The notes under the pieces: model-generated
Databases searched by the model: none
Seen by the model: only the letters and a program-made list of their open reading frames with translations
Told to the model about the DNA's origin: nothing
Source of the DNA: Oenanthe sinensis
Lineage: Eukaryota > Streptophyta > Magnoliopsida > Apiales > Apiaceae
NCBI GenBank assembly: GCA_028671895.1
Contig: CM053809.1
Span: 36,803,501-36,867,500, forward strand
DNA length: 64,000 bases
Direction of reading: 5' to 3'
Program-made: the position numbers and the translations under genes
Shown here: positions 32,063-44,824 of the stretch, piece by piece
Numbering within the stretch: the first letter of the stretch is position 1
Layout: every line of letters begins with the position of its first letter

Positions 32063-32440
32063 AAAAATGAATGATCAAACTAAAATAATGTATATTTGAA
32101 AATTTTAATACTATGCCTTTTTCTCTTGTATACGGTCATAATAGATTGGACAATAGTGAAAAAAGAAAATAATTTAAACCAAAAATTCAATTAGATGAGA
32201 TTAAAAATATATATTATACATATATAAATGCTAATTATAAAATAATTTACAAAAATGAATGATCAAACTAAAATAATGTATGTTTGAAAATTTTAGTACT
32301 ATGACTTTTTATCTTATATACGGTAATAATAGATTGGACAATAGTGAAAAAAGAAAATAATTTAAAGCAAAAATTCAATTAGATGAGATTAAAAAATATA
32401 TATTATATACATATAAATGTTAAATATAAAATAATTAATG
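32063..32440. repeat. 188-base tandem duplication
   Basis: The unit starting AAAAATGAATGATCAAAC at 32063 is repeated directly at 32251, with about 90 percent identity by eye, including TAGATTGGACAATAGTGAAA and CAATTAGATGAGATTAAAAA. Non-coding. Confidence 0.85.
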
Positions 32441-35400
32441 TATATCAATAAACATGATATATGATATGTAATAATTAAGGAGACATATATTAACTGTAAA
32501 ATAATTAATATACATTAATAATATGTGATATTAATATGTAAATATTAGGTAGAGGTTAAATGACCATTTCATATAATTAAATCATAATATATAATTATTA
32601 GATAGAGATTAAATTGTCATTTCACACTATTAAAATTGTTCATGTTGCCCAATTATATTATTAATTATTAATATATATAATAATAGATTCAACTTTGGCA
32701 ACAAAAAAAATTCCAATATGTATTGTAAAGATCCAATAGTGTAGCAACAACACTATTCATGTGCCGTTCAAAAAAGCAAAAAAAAAACAATTAAAAAGTG
32801 TCCCAACAGGAATTAAACATTACAAAATCGTCAAAACATGGGTGGCGGGCACTGAAGATATCGTACTAGAATTACAATCCAGAAGTTTGATACTCATCAT
32901 ACAAATTGCTACCAGTCATGAAAAGAGCAGGAACTATCTCTATTGACTCTCCACTACTAGGTGGATCCCATTCATATCAACTCAATTACAAATTGTTGCC
33001 TCAAGAAAAGCATGTCATAATAAAGCGTTGGATCAAACTTCCCTACAAAACACTAGAAATTAAGGAATGGTAAGTTAATAGTTAGAGACGTTCCTTGGAG
33101 ATTCTTTTGTAAGGAATCTCTAGATTTGTGATTCCCGAATATCCTAGCGGATACTCTGTTCTTTGATAATAAAATGTCGATGGTCAAGTCTCGAGTTTGA
33201 TTTTTTTTTTTCGGAGGAGAGAGAAGAGGATCAAAATTTAAGTATTTTTTAACACATCAAATAAACTTTTACATAGCGATCATATTCGTGAATATGTAAA
33301 TTTGTGCAATCGATTATCTTTAAATAAAATGATCGGGTTGAGTTTTTTCAAGCACAGAGAATTGGTACATTATTGTCTGATGACCTCCTAATTAATTTCT
33401 GCTGTTAATTTATCGAGTAGCAATCTATAATTTCTGTAAAACAGCCAAGGCATGTTGCTTATGCAAGCAATGAGATTATGAAAATTAATATAGTGTAGTG
33501 TTGTGAAAGGTAAAAAGCGCAACAGTGGAAACTCTGGTGAGTTCTGTTTGCAATTGACGGTCCCCATTTTCCATTCCTCCCCCACAAATAATCGACAAAA
33601 AATTTCAATATAATGAATCATGAATATTACTGTACAACATTAGAGAAAACCACTGCATGCCTGAACCAGGTGTATTCCAAGCTGAAGTTTCGAGAGAGTC
33701 AAAAGATTTAATTTAATAATATTTTTCAAGAACGTCCAATCTCATTTCAATTTTAAAATTTAATAAAATTTTATTTTGATTCCAAATTAATATTAAATAA
33801 AAATTAAAAATTTAAACCCCATTTCATTTGCAGATTAAATTCCAGTTTCGCGTTGGGTTATTATAAGGAGATGCATTACACGTTTATAAGATGATGTGTA
33901 GCAGTGAATTGGGGGCCCTCATTTTAAACTTCTGTACCCAGAAGTTGAAAAAAATTCAATAGAATGAATCATGAATATTGCTGTAGCACAGCTAGCTTCT
34001 GCACCACTAGACAGACTAATATATCTTCATAGTAAATAAAACTGCAAGCATGCAACTCAAACTTTTGAATTTTCGTTAATTACAAAATTTATAGTACTCA
34101 GTCTATATATACCTGCAAATGTACAATACATATAGAGATACGTGTCCTTCCTAATAATTTTTTCTTCCATATTTAACCACTAAATTGTCATACATATTAA
34201 TATAGAAAAAATCCCAAAAAAATTAATATATTATAAAAAAATCACAAAAATTATTTGATATTTTCCGAAAGAAAAATTCACAAGTCCTTCCTCATGGAGT
34301 CGATCGATATTATTAATTTAGTAGTTTACAACAATCAGTAACTTATCTTTTTTTATAATTTTATTGGTCGTAGGTTGGTCCATATATGGTTCAATAATCA
34401 ATCTTGAGACGTACCAGGGTCACCCTGAAATTCACCAGATATTAGACATTTGTGGGACTTTATTTATATATACTCTACATATTTTCTATAATTTATATAT
34501 AATTAATTTAAAATTTTGGGACTCTGATGTGTCAGGAACCTTAGGCGATAATTAAGGCCGTCTCAGGCTGAGACTGAGAGGTTTAATTTGTTGTATATTT
34601 TGTCTTGTGAAGAGAAATAAAATAAAACTTTAGCTACTCCAATCTCAAATCCTGGTAGATGATATATATCCATCAATCAATTGATTGATTTATTACTTTG
34701 ATTTCCTCAACTACTTGGACATTGTCATGTCTCGTATTGCCTGCAAAATTCCCACATTTTTGCATGCGCCTGCATTCTAGACTGTTCTATAACTGGGAAA
34801 TCGGCATATATCCACATCAATATAGACTTTTATATTATTATATCTAAGTGTATTTATATACATATATATTCGATCACCATATATAGTTAGCCTGTTGTGT
34901 ACTTCAAAATTTACTATCGCATAGCATATATGAAATAATGGAGTTTCTAAATCATGTTATAGATAAGTTCTCCACTAGTCCACCTTAAATCAGGCATTCC
35001 ATTATTTTTTTTAATAATCCAACCGTACGGATGAAATATTTATATCAAAATGAGAATATATACAAATTTTCATTAAATTTGAAGTAGCGTAGTATCACTT
35101 TTATAATAGTATTATTTGTCTATATATATTCAACGACATAGATTTACTATAATCTTATTGTCATAAATTAATAGTTCCAAAATTAATATATTACATGAAA
35201 ATTTATACATTGACTTATTTTGATATGAAATTAACATCCCTACAGTTGGATTATTTTAATAATAATTAATTTATTAAATTTTAAGCCGCACTAGTAGAGA
35301 ACTTCTCTATTATGTATTTTAGATACTATTTTCCCATATATTAATCTATTATTTTATATATCTACATATAATATATAGTTCTTTCGTAATTAAATCAATT

Positions 35401-35520
35401 ATTACATTTATGATGTTAACGAATTAAGCTCAAAACCAATTAATTTATATAAAAAATAGATTAATTAGTAAGTATTTTTTTTTGACTGATTTGGCTTATA
35501 TGCCAATTAGTAAGTACTTA
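32441..35520. other. Gene-free region
   Basis: AT-rich. A short phrase, AATTCAATA.AATGAATCATG with flanks, occurs near 33604 and again near 33955, suggesting another local duplication. No gene is supported. Confidence 0.45.
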
Positions 35521-35816
35521 GAGCATCTTCAAGGGAAGAGACTTTTTAGTTAAATTTTCTATGTGGCATTTAGGTGGTACTATTTAAAGAATATCTAAAA
35601 TATAGTCACTCCAACCTTCATTTCCAGCAAAAAATTTAGATAATTATTTTTGGTCTTTTAGATTTGTTGAACCCAAAACTCTTTCATGTATAATTTTACT
35701 TAATTAAAATTATAGATAGCAGGAGTGCATATACCTCCTATTAGCTAAATTTTTACATAATTATTATAGATAATCACTTTAGCTAATAATTTTAGATATT
35801 AGCATCGGAGATGTTC
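35521..35816. mobile_element. MITE-like element with GAGCATCTTC / GGAGATGTTC ends
   Basis: A 296-base non-coding segment starts GAGCATCTTCAAG and ends CGGAGATGTTC, inverted with two mismatches over ten bases. Its interior is rich in TAGATA/TATCTA words. Elements with GAGCATCTCC termini are very common in plants. A target duplication is not clear. Confidence 0.5.
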
Positions 35817-37603
35817 TTGGTATCAAAAATAAGTACGTACGCTTTGAAGTTCAAAGTCGTTGGTCCATAAGGGACTTAAAACTAAAGGTCCTGCATAGAA
35901 AAATAGTTAGTAACGATAAATTATTGGACCACAAAACACCGCAGAAGCAATAAGATCGAATACATATATACCATAATGTGATAGGATTATCAATAGTTTG
36001 CAAGTAAGATGGACCAAAAACCATGAAATCATCATGCTCCGGGTTTTGACATGTATTGTCCATTTGGCCATCACGTGTACATGGACCATATATATGTGTT
36101 ATGTGTACATATATTACTTCTCATCAACGTGATAACTCGTGATATATTGCAACTTGGAAACATACGTACATGGTACATTGATACAATTACGATGAATATA
36201 ATAACGTTGCTAATCATGAACATTCTAGTTACTAATAATGATACGTATTGACAAGTCATAAATATTCGGTGTTTTAATTATATGAACGTACAGATTCGGT
36301 TATAAACTCCATCAAAATTGTGATAATATATCTGGAATTTTTTCATATTTTTTAAATCGTGCAAATTTGTCGTCTTGATCATTTTCATCGTTTATTAGTT
36401 CTCATTTGAATCAAAACATTTCGGTCTTCTTGCATATACGACAGACCTAATTATGTGTTGAATTATGTAGGTACTGTTATTTGATAAACAATGAAATCAT
36501 TCATAGTTTAGGATTTTGGAACCCTAATGTGGGGTGCTAATTAATATTAACGTTGATGCTAATTTGATGAGGACAATCAAACATAATCTCTTACACCTCA
36601 AGATGGCGACATGCATGCATGAGATTTGATGGCCCTATCAATTATTTGTAGGCCATGCAACTGCTGGTCCTAGACTGGAATTTTGGAGGAAATTTAATTT
36701 GTGTGTATTCAGTGATGTTGATGCTCACTCTAACCCTTTCTTTGAGCATAATATCTTTATTGATAGCCTAATGATTCGCTGATTCAATCCGTATGTATGC
36801 ATATCATGCATCAACTCCAGTCAGAGATAAACCCCACCATCTACGTTAATTTCTGAAACCCTAATTACTATACTCCAATGTGTGTCACAACACTATTCTT
36901 GTCATCATCATGACCCATGCATGAATTATTTTAACAGGAAGGGTTCATCTATACCACTGATCTTGTGAGTGTTGTCACTTTCGAATTCGAATTGGCGAAT
37001 TAGAGATCAAATGATGATCAGATCGGTGTACATTTATTCATCATAATTGTCTTAATTTAGAAGTGGACCAAGCATATATATATATATAAATTTTATCAAA
37101 TTGTGGTGCAGATTTTATTGTGCTCTAATTAATATTACCGAGGAATATAATTTTGTGGGGCTGATTCTCTGTGAGAAAGACAAGAAACATTAACTATATA
37201 CAGTTAGTTAATATAGAGGAAAAGGGAAATTAATAGAGAGATCGATTTTTAAACATATACTCTCTCTATATAATTTAATAATCAATATATGCTTCAATTG
37301 AAATTCAGATCATCTGCATACAAAAACAACGACCACCACAATATTTTGCGTAAGATTTACATAATAAAATAATAAGCATCCACACCTTCTTAATTGCCCC
37401 CTCAAAAAATTTATATCTACAGAAAATAACGCGTGTTTAGTTTAATTATACACATACAGACAGCTCCTTTTCCTACGTCTACATATATATATTCTATACA
37501 ACTGCAATGCAATGTTAAGTTGGAATTGTCCCTTAACTCGTGACCCCATTTTCTATATGGGCAAGCTAGGACCTCATGATATTAATAGATTTCTGGTACG
37601 TGA
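35817..37603. other. Spacer downstream of the YUCCA gene
   Basis: No gene. Palindromic AT-rich stretches give overlapping open frames on both strands (35850-36260), which I do not take as genes. CATGCATGCATG (36610-36621) is an RY-type word. Confidence 0.45.
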
Positions 37604-40551
37604 TCAGAAACTGACTCCATTGTTGTCAGATCTTTTAATTAAGGTCCATTGAAGCTGAATGTCTTCAGCAACTCTCTCGGCATCCATTGATGTACCGAGC
37701 AAGCCACGCTTCGCGAATCCAACGGAATAAAGACCATTTTCGCCTTTCCATCCTTCCGGGAATGGTTTCTTGGAATGTCCATCTATTTTTGAAAACAACA
37801 CATTATCCTGAAAATACAGCAATTAATAAAATTGTTGCAAGTTGCGGAAATTCATTAATTCTATCCCATGATACTAGATAATTGAGGACGTACTTGAAAA
37901 TTGAAGCTAGCTAACAATTCAAAATTTTACCTTTAACCAAGTTGGTATATTATTTTTGTAGCCCGTTGCTAAGATTATAGCATCAAAATTTTCCATTTTC
38001 CCGTCTACGAACTCGATTGCATGACATGTGAACCTCTTTACTCCAGGATACACCTACATTAACAATATTTGAACATATATGCATATTAAGCTAGCTCCTC
38101 GATCTACTAGCACTTTCAGGTTATAGGTGATCCGTTCGTAACTTATAATAAGATACATGATAACACATAATTAATTAAGCATGAACAAATATTCATTTTA
38201 AGTCAAAATCTCGATTAACATCGTTTAAGGTTTTGTAAGAAGCGGTAACTTAATATTGTAACATTTCCTATATATAGTGAATGCTTTAGTAATTAAAGAA
38301 ATTGAGAGTTTACCGTAATACTCCCATTTCTAATCTTTGCAAGAGTTCCAACATCCAAAACGGGTGTCTTCCCTGTTTTTTTCTTTAATTCGAGGGGACC
38401 AATTTTAGGTCTATAAAGTCCGAGTTGATCCGTGTCACCAATCGTGAGACGTGAAACAAGAAGCAAAAAATTATCCACAAGCCGCATGGGCAGCCACTTG
38501 AGCAACCACATGGACACTCCAAAAGTTGATCTCCCTAACATCTCTTGGGGCAAAACATGCAACTGCAACAATAAAGAAAATTAAAGTAATTAAATTAATA
38601 AAAAAAAGGTTTTCTTATAATTGTTAATTTCTAGGACCAAAAAACCTTCTGAGTAGTTCCAAAATAACCCGTGCTAGCTGAATCTAAACACTTTAGAATC
38701 TTTAAAACTCGAGTGTGATAATATTTGCAGACAACTACAAGAAAAGGAATATTCTCTATGGCAATTTATAGAATTATTAGATGCATATTGGCCCGCTCTT
38801 CACTAGTACTGCGCATGCAAGCGAAATCCAAGAAAGTGAGAAAAGGACAAGTGCACTAGTTACCTTATTGCTATATTTGTACTTAAATAGGAGTGCATCC
38901 CCAACATTTGCACAAAATATCTTCTGACAGAGAAGAGCTATATTATATTATAATCCCCGTTCCCTTTTACTTCACCGTTTTTGAAAAAAAAATTGTTCAT
39001 AAATAGTTGTACATATTTTATTTTAATATATCTTCTTACATATTTTTTCAAGATTATCTCTTACATAAATAGTTGTACATATTATATTATAATCCCCGTT
39101 CCCTATTTGACTTTATAATTCATTTTCAAATTTATTTCATTATTCAAAATATTTATTAGGGTTAAACATATAAACAAATCATATAATTAAATATTTTCTT
39201 AATATGTATATTTTTTTTATAAGAGTCAAGTAAAAGGGACGAAGAGAGTATATACTAGTTTGTTCAACTTAAACCCTAAACAGAAAATTACATATATCTA
39301 ACTAGACCCAATTAACTTGCTTAAACAAATCATATATTATATAATGATCTTAATATTTGCATTTAGGTGTAGATTGTAAAGTTTATACATATAATATGCT
39401 ATAAAAAGTTATCAATGTGAATGCTACTTGATTTTTGTTCAACTTTAAAGAGTGAAAAATCAAGATCGAGTCCTTCAGCAATAGCAAAACTCTTCAAAGA
39501 AGAGATAGATTCTCACTTCCCCTCCCCGTATAGTAGAAATATCGATACACTATGTCAATTCCAAATTTTAAAGAAAAAGTTAGTTGACACTTTTCTAGCA
39601 TTTAAACAACTAGATTACCTCTTTTTCAAGAGTTTAACCGTACGTATATAGAGAAAACCCTGTTTGCTTCAAAAAAAAAAAGTGACACTTATTTACTAAG
39701 ATCACACATGCTAATTAATATATATATATATATTTGTAGATGATGTTTTCCTAGACCTAACAAAAAAGGAAAAAGAAGATTACTTAATAATTAGAGTAAA
39801 AAATATAGTATAGTAGACATACTGTGTTTCTAACAACAAGAGATGGACGAGCATTATAGTTGCAGAGATCCAAACAAATCTCCATGCCTGAATTTCCACA
39901 GCCAATGACCAAAACCCTTTTATCGCGAAACGGATCACCACTCTTGTAGTGGCTTGTATGAATGATAGGTCCTCTAAACTCATCCATTCCTTCGAAGTCC
40001 GGTTTAACCTCCTCAGCATTCTCACCACTTGCAACGACAAGCCATTGGCAGACATACTCAATATTAGTACTCTCCCCTAGTTTTAATCCCACTAATTTAC
40101 TGGTCTTCATTCTCCAAAAGTTGCAACTATGATCAAACTCTGCACTCAAAACTGTAGTATTATACTCGGGCTCGATGTGAAAGGATTGTGCATATGACTC
40201 CAAGTATGCTACAAATTGTTGTTTTGTAGGGTAAGTTGGAAAATCTAAAGGGAATGGCATATGAGGAAGCTGGCACAAGTGTTTCGGAAGGTGAAGACGA
40301 AGCCGATCATAAGTCTTGAGTTGCCACAAAGATGCTAAACAATTAGCCCTTTCGAGAATCAAGCTTGGAATGCCTCTTTGTTTAAGACAGGCTGCTACAG
40401 CTAGCCCTGATGGTCCAGCTCCAACTATGATCGGTCCTTGAACCCAAATTCTTGAAGCTGTTGTTGTTGTGGTCGTCATTTTTTCAGGTATCAATAGTGC
40501 TGGATCATGAAGTCTTTTGCCATCCATTTCTTTCAAGTAGTTGTAGTCCAT
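37604..40551 (-). CDS. YUCCA flavin-containing monooxygenase (auxin biosynthesis)
   Basis: Predicted 434 residues. Exons in transcript order: 40551-39823, 38562-38314, 38053-37931, 37807-37604, each a whole number of codons. FAD-binding GAGPSGLA (residues 44-51), the conserved LERANCLASLWQLKTYDRL region, and NADPH-binding GCGNSGME (217-224) are intact, as are PTYPTKQQF, WLVVASGENAE, KTPVLDVGTLAKI, ILATGYKNN and GLYSVGFAKRGLLG. YUCCA enzymes convert indole-3-pyruvate to indole-3-acetic acid, the last step of the TAA/YUC auxin pathway. The N terminus (MDYNYLKEMDGKRLHD) and body look closest to the YUC2/YUC6 branch, from memory. The large intron 1 (38563-39822) contains a Stowaway-like MITE. YUCCA genes are usually tightly regulated in development; no specific element was identified here. 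Confidence 0.94.
38953..39248. mobile_element. Stowaway-like MITE in YUCCA intron 1, with a duplicated left end
   Basis: The left end CCCCGTTCCCTTTTACTT (from about 38955) is inverted relative to the right end AAGTAAAAGGGACGAAGAGAG (shown part: AAGTAAAAGGGACGAAG, to 39248), flanked by TA. A second copy of the left end, TATAATCCCCGTTCCC, lies at about 39090-39105, and the phrase ATAAATAGTTGTACATATT is also duplicated. The element is therefore rearranged internally. Confidence 0.65.
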
Positions 40552-41136
40552 TAATTAAGAGCAAATTACGCTTGTATATATACGATATCGATCAAGAAAT
40601 CAGGTAGTAGTAGTAGTAGAGTTGGAAGAAATGTATAGGTTTCATAGCTTCATCCAAAGCCTAAAAATTTAGTACACTATCCGAAAATCGAAATAATTAA
40701 CGTTTAGAGGGTTTCTTTTGACTAATTAGTCGTAATGAATAATGAAAAGTTATTATTGAGGTTGTGAAAACGTAGGGGAATGTGTGTGTGTGTGTGTGAA
40801 CAAAGAAGAAGAAAATCGAGAGGAGCTAGCCTGCAGCGAGAAATAGTACTGAAAGAGAGAAGCAAGGCAATTAAGTTCTGCAAAATGAAGCTCTCAAGAG
40901 TGAGGAAAGTTTGGAATGTGAATGTTTGAGTGATGATGAGAATTGTGAAGGACCAGATCGAATATGTGAGGGGGACACCTCCAAAATAGTAATAACTACC
41001 ATTAACTAACAACCACCTAGCTCTTCTCCACCCATTGTCACTGATTGTTGGGGTGGCTTATGGTAAATCAGTACTTGTAAGTTGTTTTACAAACTGCTTA
41101 ATCATATATGCATGCACAACAACACCAAACTATATA

Positions 41137-41402
41137 CTCCCTCTCTCCGTCCCATCCATTTATTTACCTTTCGGACAGAGTGATCAGCACACGCGCATTT
41201 TAAGGTGCATATAAATTATAGTTTCATAACTTATTTTTACAATTTTCTGTTTTTGAATAAAAATTGAATGTTTAAATTTTTATTTAAAAAAAGGAAAAAA
41301 TAAAAATAAATTATGGAACTATACTTTATAGTTTATATGCACCTTAAAATGCATGCTGGACACTCTCTACGAAAGGTAAACAAATGGCAGGGACGGAGAG
41401 AG
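41137..41402. mobile_element. Stowaway MITE upstream of the YUCCA gene
   Basis: A 266-base element, CTCCCTCTCTCCGTCCC to GGGACGGAGAGAG, flanked by TA on both sides. Inner inverted sequence is extensive (CATTTTAAGGTGCATATAAA on the left against TTTATATGCACCTTAAAATG on the right), so the transcript would fold into a long hairpin. It lies 586 bases upstream of the YUCCA start codon (5' side of the gene). Confidence 0.9.
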
Positions 41403-41447
41403 TATATAATATATATGATGTCCGGGAAAATTCAAAAATATTGACAT

Positions 41448-42065
41448 TATTGGGCCTAAGCAAGTCTTAACTCCAAAAAGCCTTAACTTCAAAAATTCAA
41501 AAATATTGACATTATGACAGGGACGGAGGGAGTATATAATATATATGTTCGCTTTAAACCGAGCTCGCATGGATTTGTATTTGAACATACCCAAAAGATC
41601 TCATACTAATGGAGTTAACTGTACAAAAGTATTTTCTTTTGTCTCATCGATGTGGTACTTGAGTTGACACCACCCAACAATTCTCCCCTAAAACCACAAA
41701 TCTCCTGACCGTTGTACCGCTGCCATCACTCTCTAGACACGCCGCCTGACCACATTACAGTATCAGAAAGACTTTCGACACAAGACTCCACAAATTTTTT
41801 CCGTGTATTCACCAAGGGACACCCACATCGAACAACCACAACCCCAAGATCCATCTCCGAACCATAAGTTTTGATACCACTTATTGGGCCGCAAGCAAGT
41901 TTTAACTCCAAAATAGTATGATATTATCCGTTTTGGGCCGAACTCGCAGCGATTTGTATTTGGGTATACCTAAAAGGCCTCATACTAATAGAGTTTACTA
42001 GCTACTTATGTAAAATAGTATTTTCTCTTGCCTGTTCGATGTGGTACATGGGTTGATACCCAATA
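41448..42065 (-). mobile_element. TRIM retrotransposon with PBS and PPT
   Basis: On the minus strand: LTR 42065-41880, then primer-binding site TGGTATCAAAAC (41879-41868; initiator tRNA-Met type), about 190 bases of internal sequence, polypurine tract AGGGGAGAAT (41689-41680), then the second LTR 41679-41448 starting TGTTGGGTGG. The LTRs share CGATGTGGTAC, TAGTATGAG and TTGGGCC-type words. Candidate target duplication is GACAT/GATAT. The second LTR carries an extra segment duplicating flanking DNA, including the end of the neighbouring Stowaway MITE. No protein is encoded. Confidence 0.75.
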
Positions 42066-44581
42066 GATATAGTATCATTTTTTCGGCATTTGTTACAATT
42101 TTAGTAAATTTAATTAATTTTAACGCATTTATACTACTATCACTAAAAAAACAGGTCATTTTTTAACCCCGCGTTGATTGGTCGTTTATATATAGGTCAT
42201 AACTATAATTAGTTAATTATTCGGAAATATTTTTAAAAATATCGTAATAAATATATATGTCTATATGCGAGATAGGTCGAAAACATTCTGGTTATGTAGT
42301 GGCAGCTAGCTATATATATTTGATGACAGTACACAATCAACTCAATGTATCTTTGGTGGAGATGAAATGATTGAGGGTCAACTGTACCACTGCTTGTATA
42401 TATAATGTTTTTTTTACAATATCTTGTATATAATTATATAGCTATTTGTTTGTGCACTTATGCTCGTTTATTGTTACCAATACAAATTCGCTATACCTTT
42501 AGTAAGGAACTATATATGTGTGTTTAACAGTACTGCCCTTGTACATTCTCTAGAAAGATTCCCCTGTTACGCAGAGAGAAATTAATTATAATATTATTGT
42601 AGATATGTACATAAAAGCTGATTAATGAGTTTGGAAGCTCAATTCATAATATCTCCAAATGACAGGCCTTTTTGTCAATAAGACTTTGTATTTAATATGA
42701 TGCTCGGCACTCCACATAAACTAGTACCCATTTTTTACGGAGGGAGAAGAAATATTAGAGATTGAAAAAAGTGTAAGCCCGTGTGATGGATTAGGGTTTA
42801 CATGTAGCTCGATTATATACAACTTTTTTTAGGGCAGTATAATAATTATTGGATCATATCTATACTATATTATTATAATCAATATGAGTTTATTTGGAGA
42901 TAGTTTGGTTGGTTGAAAACCTTCAAAAAAATTACTAACTACTTTCTAGTAAAAGTTAAACATATAATTTATTGCATTTATAATATAATAACATATTAGT
43001 TAGATTGAACACAATTCTAATAAATATAATCGACTTACTTATTTCAATTTCTGATGCAGAGTATGATATTAAGATATTCATATGTATCTATTGTACAATT
43101 GTTTTCGAAGAAGAGGAGTATGATGCTGGAGTATTATGACTGATCTATTTGATCACATGGGAATCTATTGTGAAGCCAATAATCAACTTAATTACCAATA
43201 TCGGCTGATTTATCATGCTAGGGTTATTATTATATAATTATATTAAATAATTTTGGCTTGCAAGTTTTTATCTTTCACTTGAAAGAGTTTTTCTTGTTTT
43301 GGCTTGAAATGATTTATCATGCTAGGATTTTTCTTATTTTAAGCACTAGAAAAGTATGAGCACAAATAAACAAAATGATGTTTGTGTTGACTATATATAT
43401 ATAATCTTCTGATGGGAATCTTCGATATCAATCCCTCATCCTTGTCAATGATCCCCAACTAAGAAGGACAAATTTAGTAGCTTTCCTAGAGTATGCATTA
43501 TATTTTTCGAGACCACTTCCATTTATTATCAATCTGATCGACAATCGGATACTTGCCGACTGTGACCCACCACATGGGAAATTAATCAAATCCAAGTCGA
43601 ATCAAATCATTTTATCAAAATTCATTGCAAAACTAGAATGTTTATTTAACACACTACACACATAATATATATTATTATGTAATTGTATGTGACAATATTA
43701 GATTTGTGTTTAGTTCATTTTGGTAAAGAGACTGCCCAGTGAAACACCAATATGATAAAAGTAAGAATAAGATTACGGGGCTCTATTATAGGCGAAACCA
43801 ATATATGTGTAATTGGTGTGGAATCCATTCACTTTTTAAGGTTCAAAGTGAATTAATACGTATTAGATTCGTAGTATAATAATTATAAGACTCTACAGTA
43901 GTGACTGCTAAGATTCTACCAAGCTCCAATGATCTTGGGAATATTTACTTATCTATGTAAAATCATACTTTTTCATGTTAGCAAGTGTTTAGTAACTTCA
44001 TGGGGCAGTCCATCGCAATCATATAAACAGTACCGGCTATATTTCCCATCATTAGAAACTTTAATTATCTTGTACGGTTTATATCATTATTATTTTTAAT
44101 TCTTCGAACTATGTATATATAATTTCGAGAAATTTCGAATCATATTAAATTCTAACTCAAAATTTTAAAACGTTAAAAAAGGGTGCGATTTATATATATA
44201 TAATCTTCATGTGTTAACAAACTAGTGACATAATTAATTACACAAGAACTGTACATGTTGACCTGAGGCTGTGGAGTGTAGCAAATGCCAAAAGCTTTTG
44301 GGAGAGAATCACTTTCAAGTGAGAAGTATATATTGTTGTGGGACTTTTCACATTGTAAAGATTCTTTCCTTACCATTGCTATTTGCAACACTATATAATT
44401 TACATGTTTTATTTTTTGACCTTCTTTACCCTAACCAGGAAATGGTGCATATACTTCTTCAATTCAAAAGTACTGTATGTCCAATAGTTCTATAAAAAAA
44501 AGATTTTTTTTAAATAAAATTTTGATAACACGGTTCTTATGATAGATAGATAGTTATTTTATCTAAAGAAAATTGATAATA
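42066..44581. other. Gene-free region
   Basis: AT-rich; no gene supported. TTTTTTACGGAGGGAGAAG near 42732 looks like a stray Stowaway end. Confidence 0.45.
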
Positions 44582-44822
44582 CTCCATCCGTTCCATAAAA
44601 AGTGGCGAGTCAAGCTGATTCAACTTTGACCATTTATTAATAATTATTGTTAGAAATAAAAATTATGAAAAATATATCATTAAAAAATATATTACATTAA
44701 CTATTACAGTTAATTTTTATTTTTGTGAAAATATAAATCAGTAATATTTAATAAGTGGTCAAAGTTGAATCAGTTTGACTTTTATTTTTTATAAAGCGCC
44801 ATTTTTTACGGAACGGAGGGAG
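44582..44822. mobile_element. Stowaway MITE
   Basis: A 241-base element between TA dinucleotides. Left end CTCCATCCGTTCCATAAAAAG matches the inverted right end ACGGAACGGAGGGAG with few differences. Inner arms TTCAACTTTGACCA and TGGTCAAAGTTGAA are perfectly inverted. Confidence 0.9.
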
Positions 44823-44824
44823 TA

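Noticed and set aside
35850..36260. Four overlapping small open frames on both strands
   Set aside because: Short, unrelated to known proteins and arising in palindromic AT-rich sequence.
41726..41911. 61-residue minus-strand frame MELKLACGPISG...
   Set aside because: Lies in the internal region and LTR of the TRIM and matches no retroelement protein.
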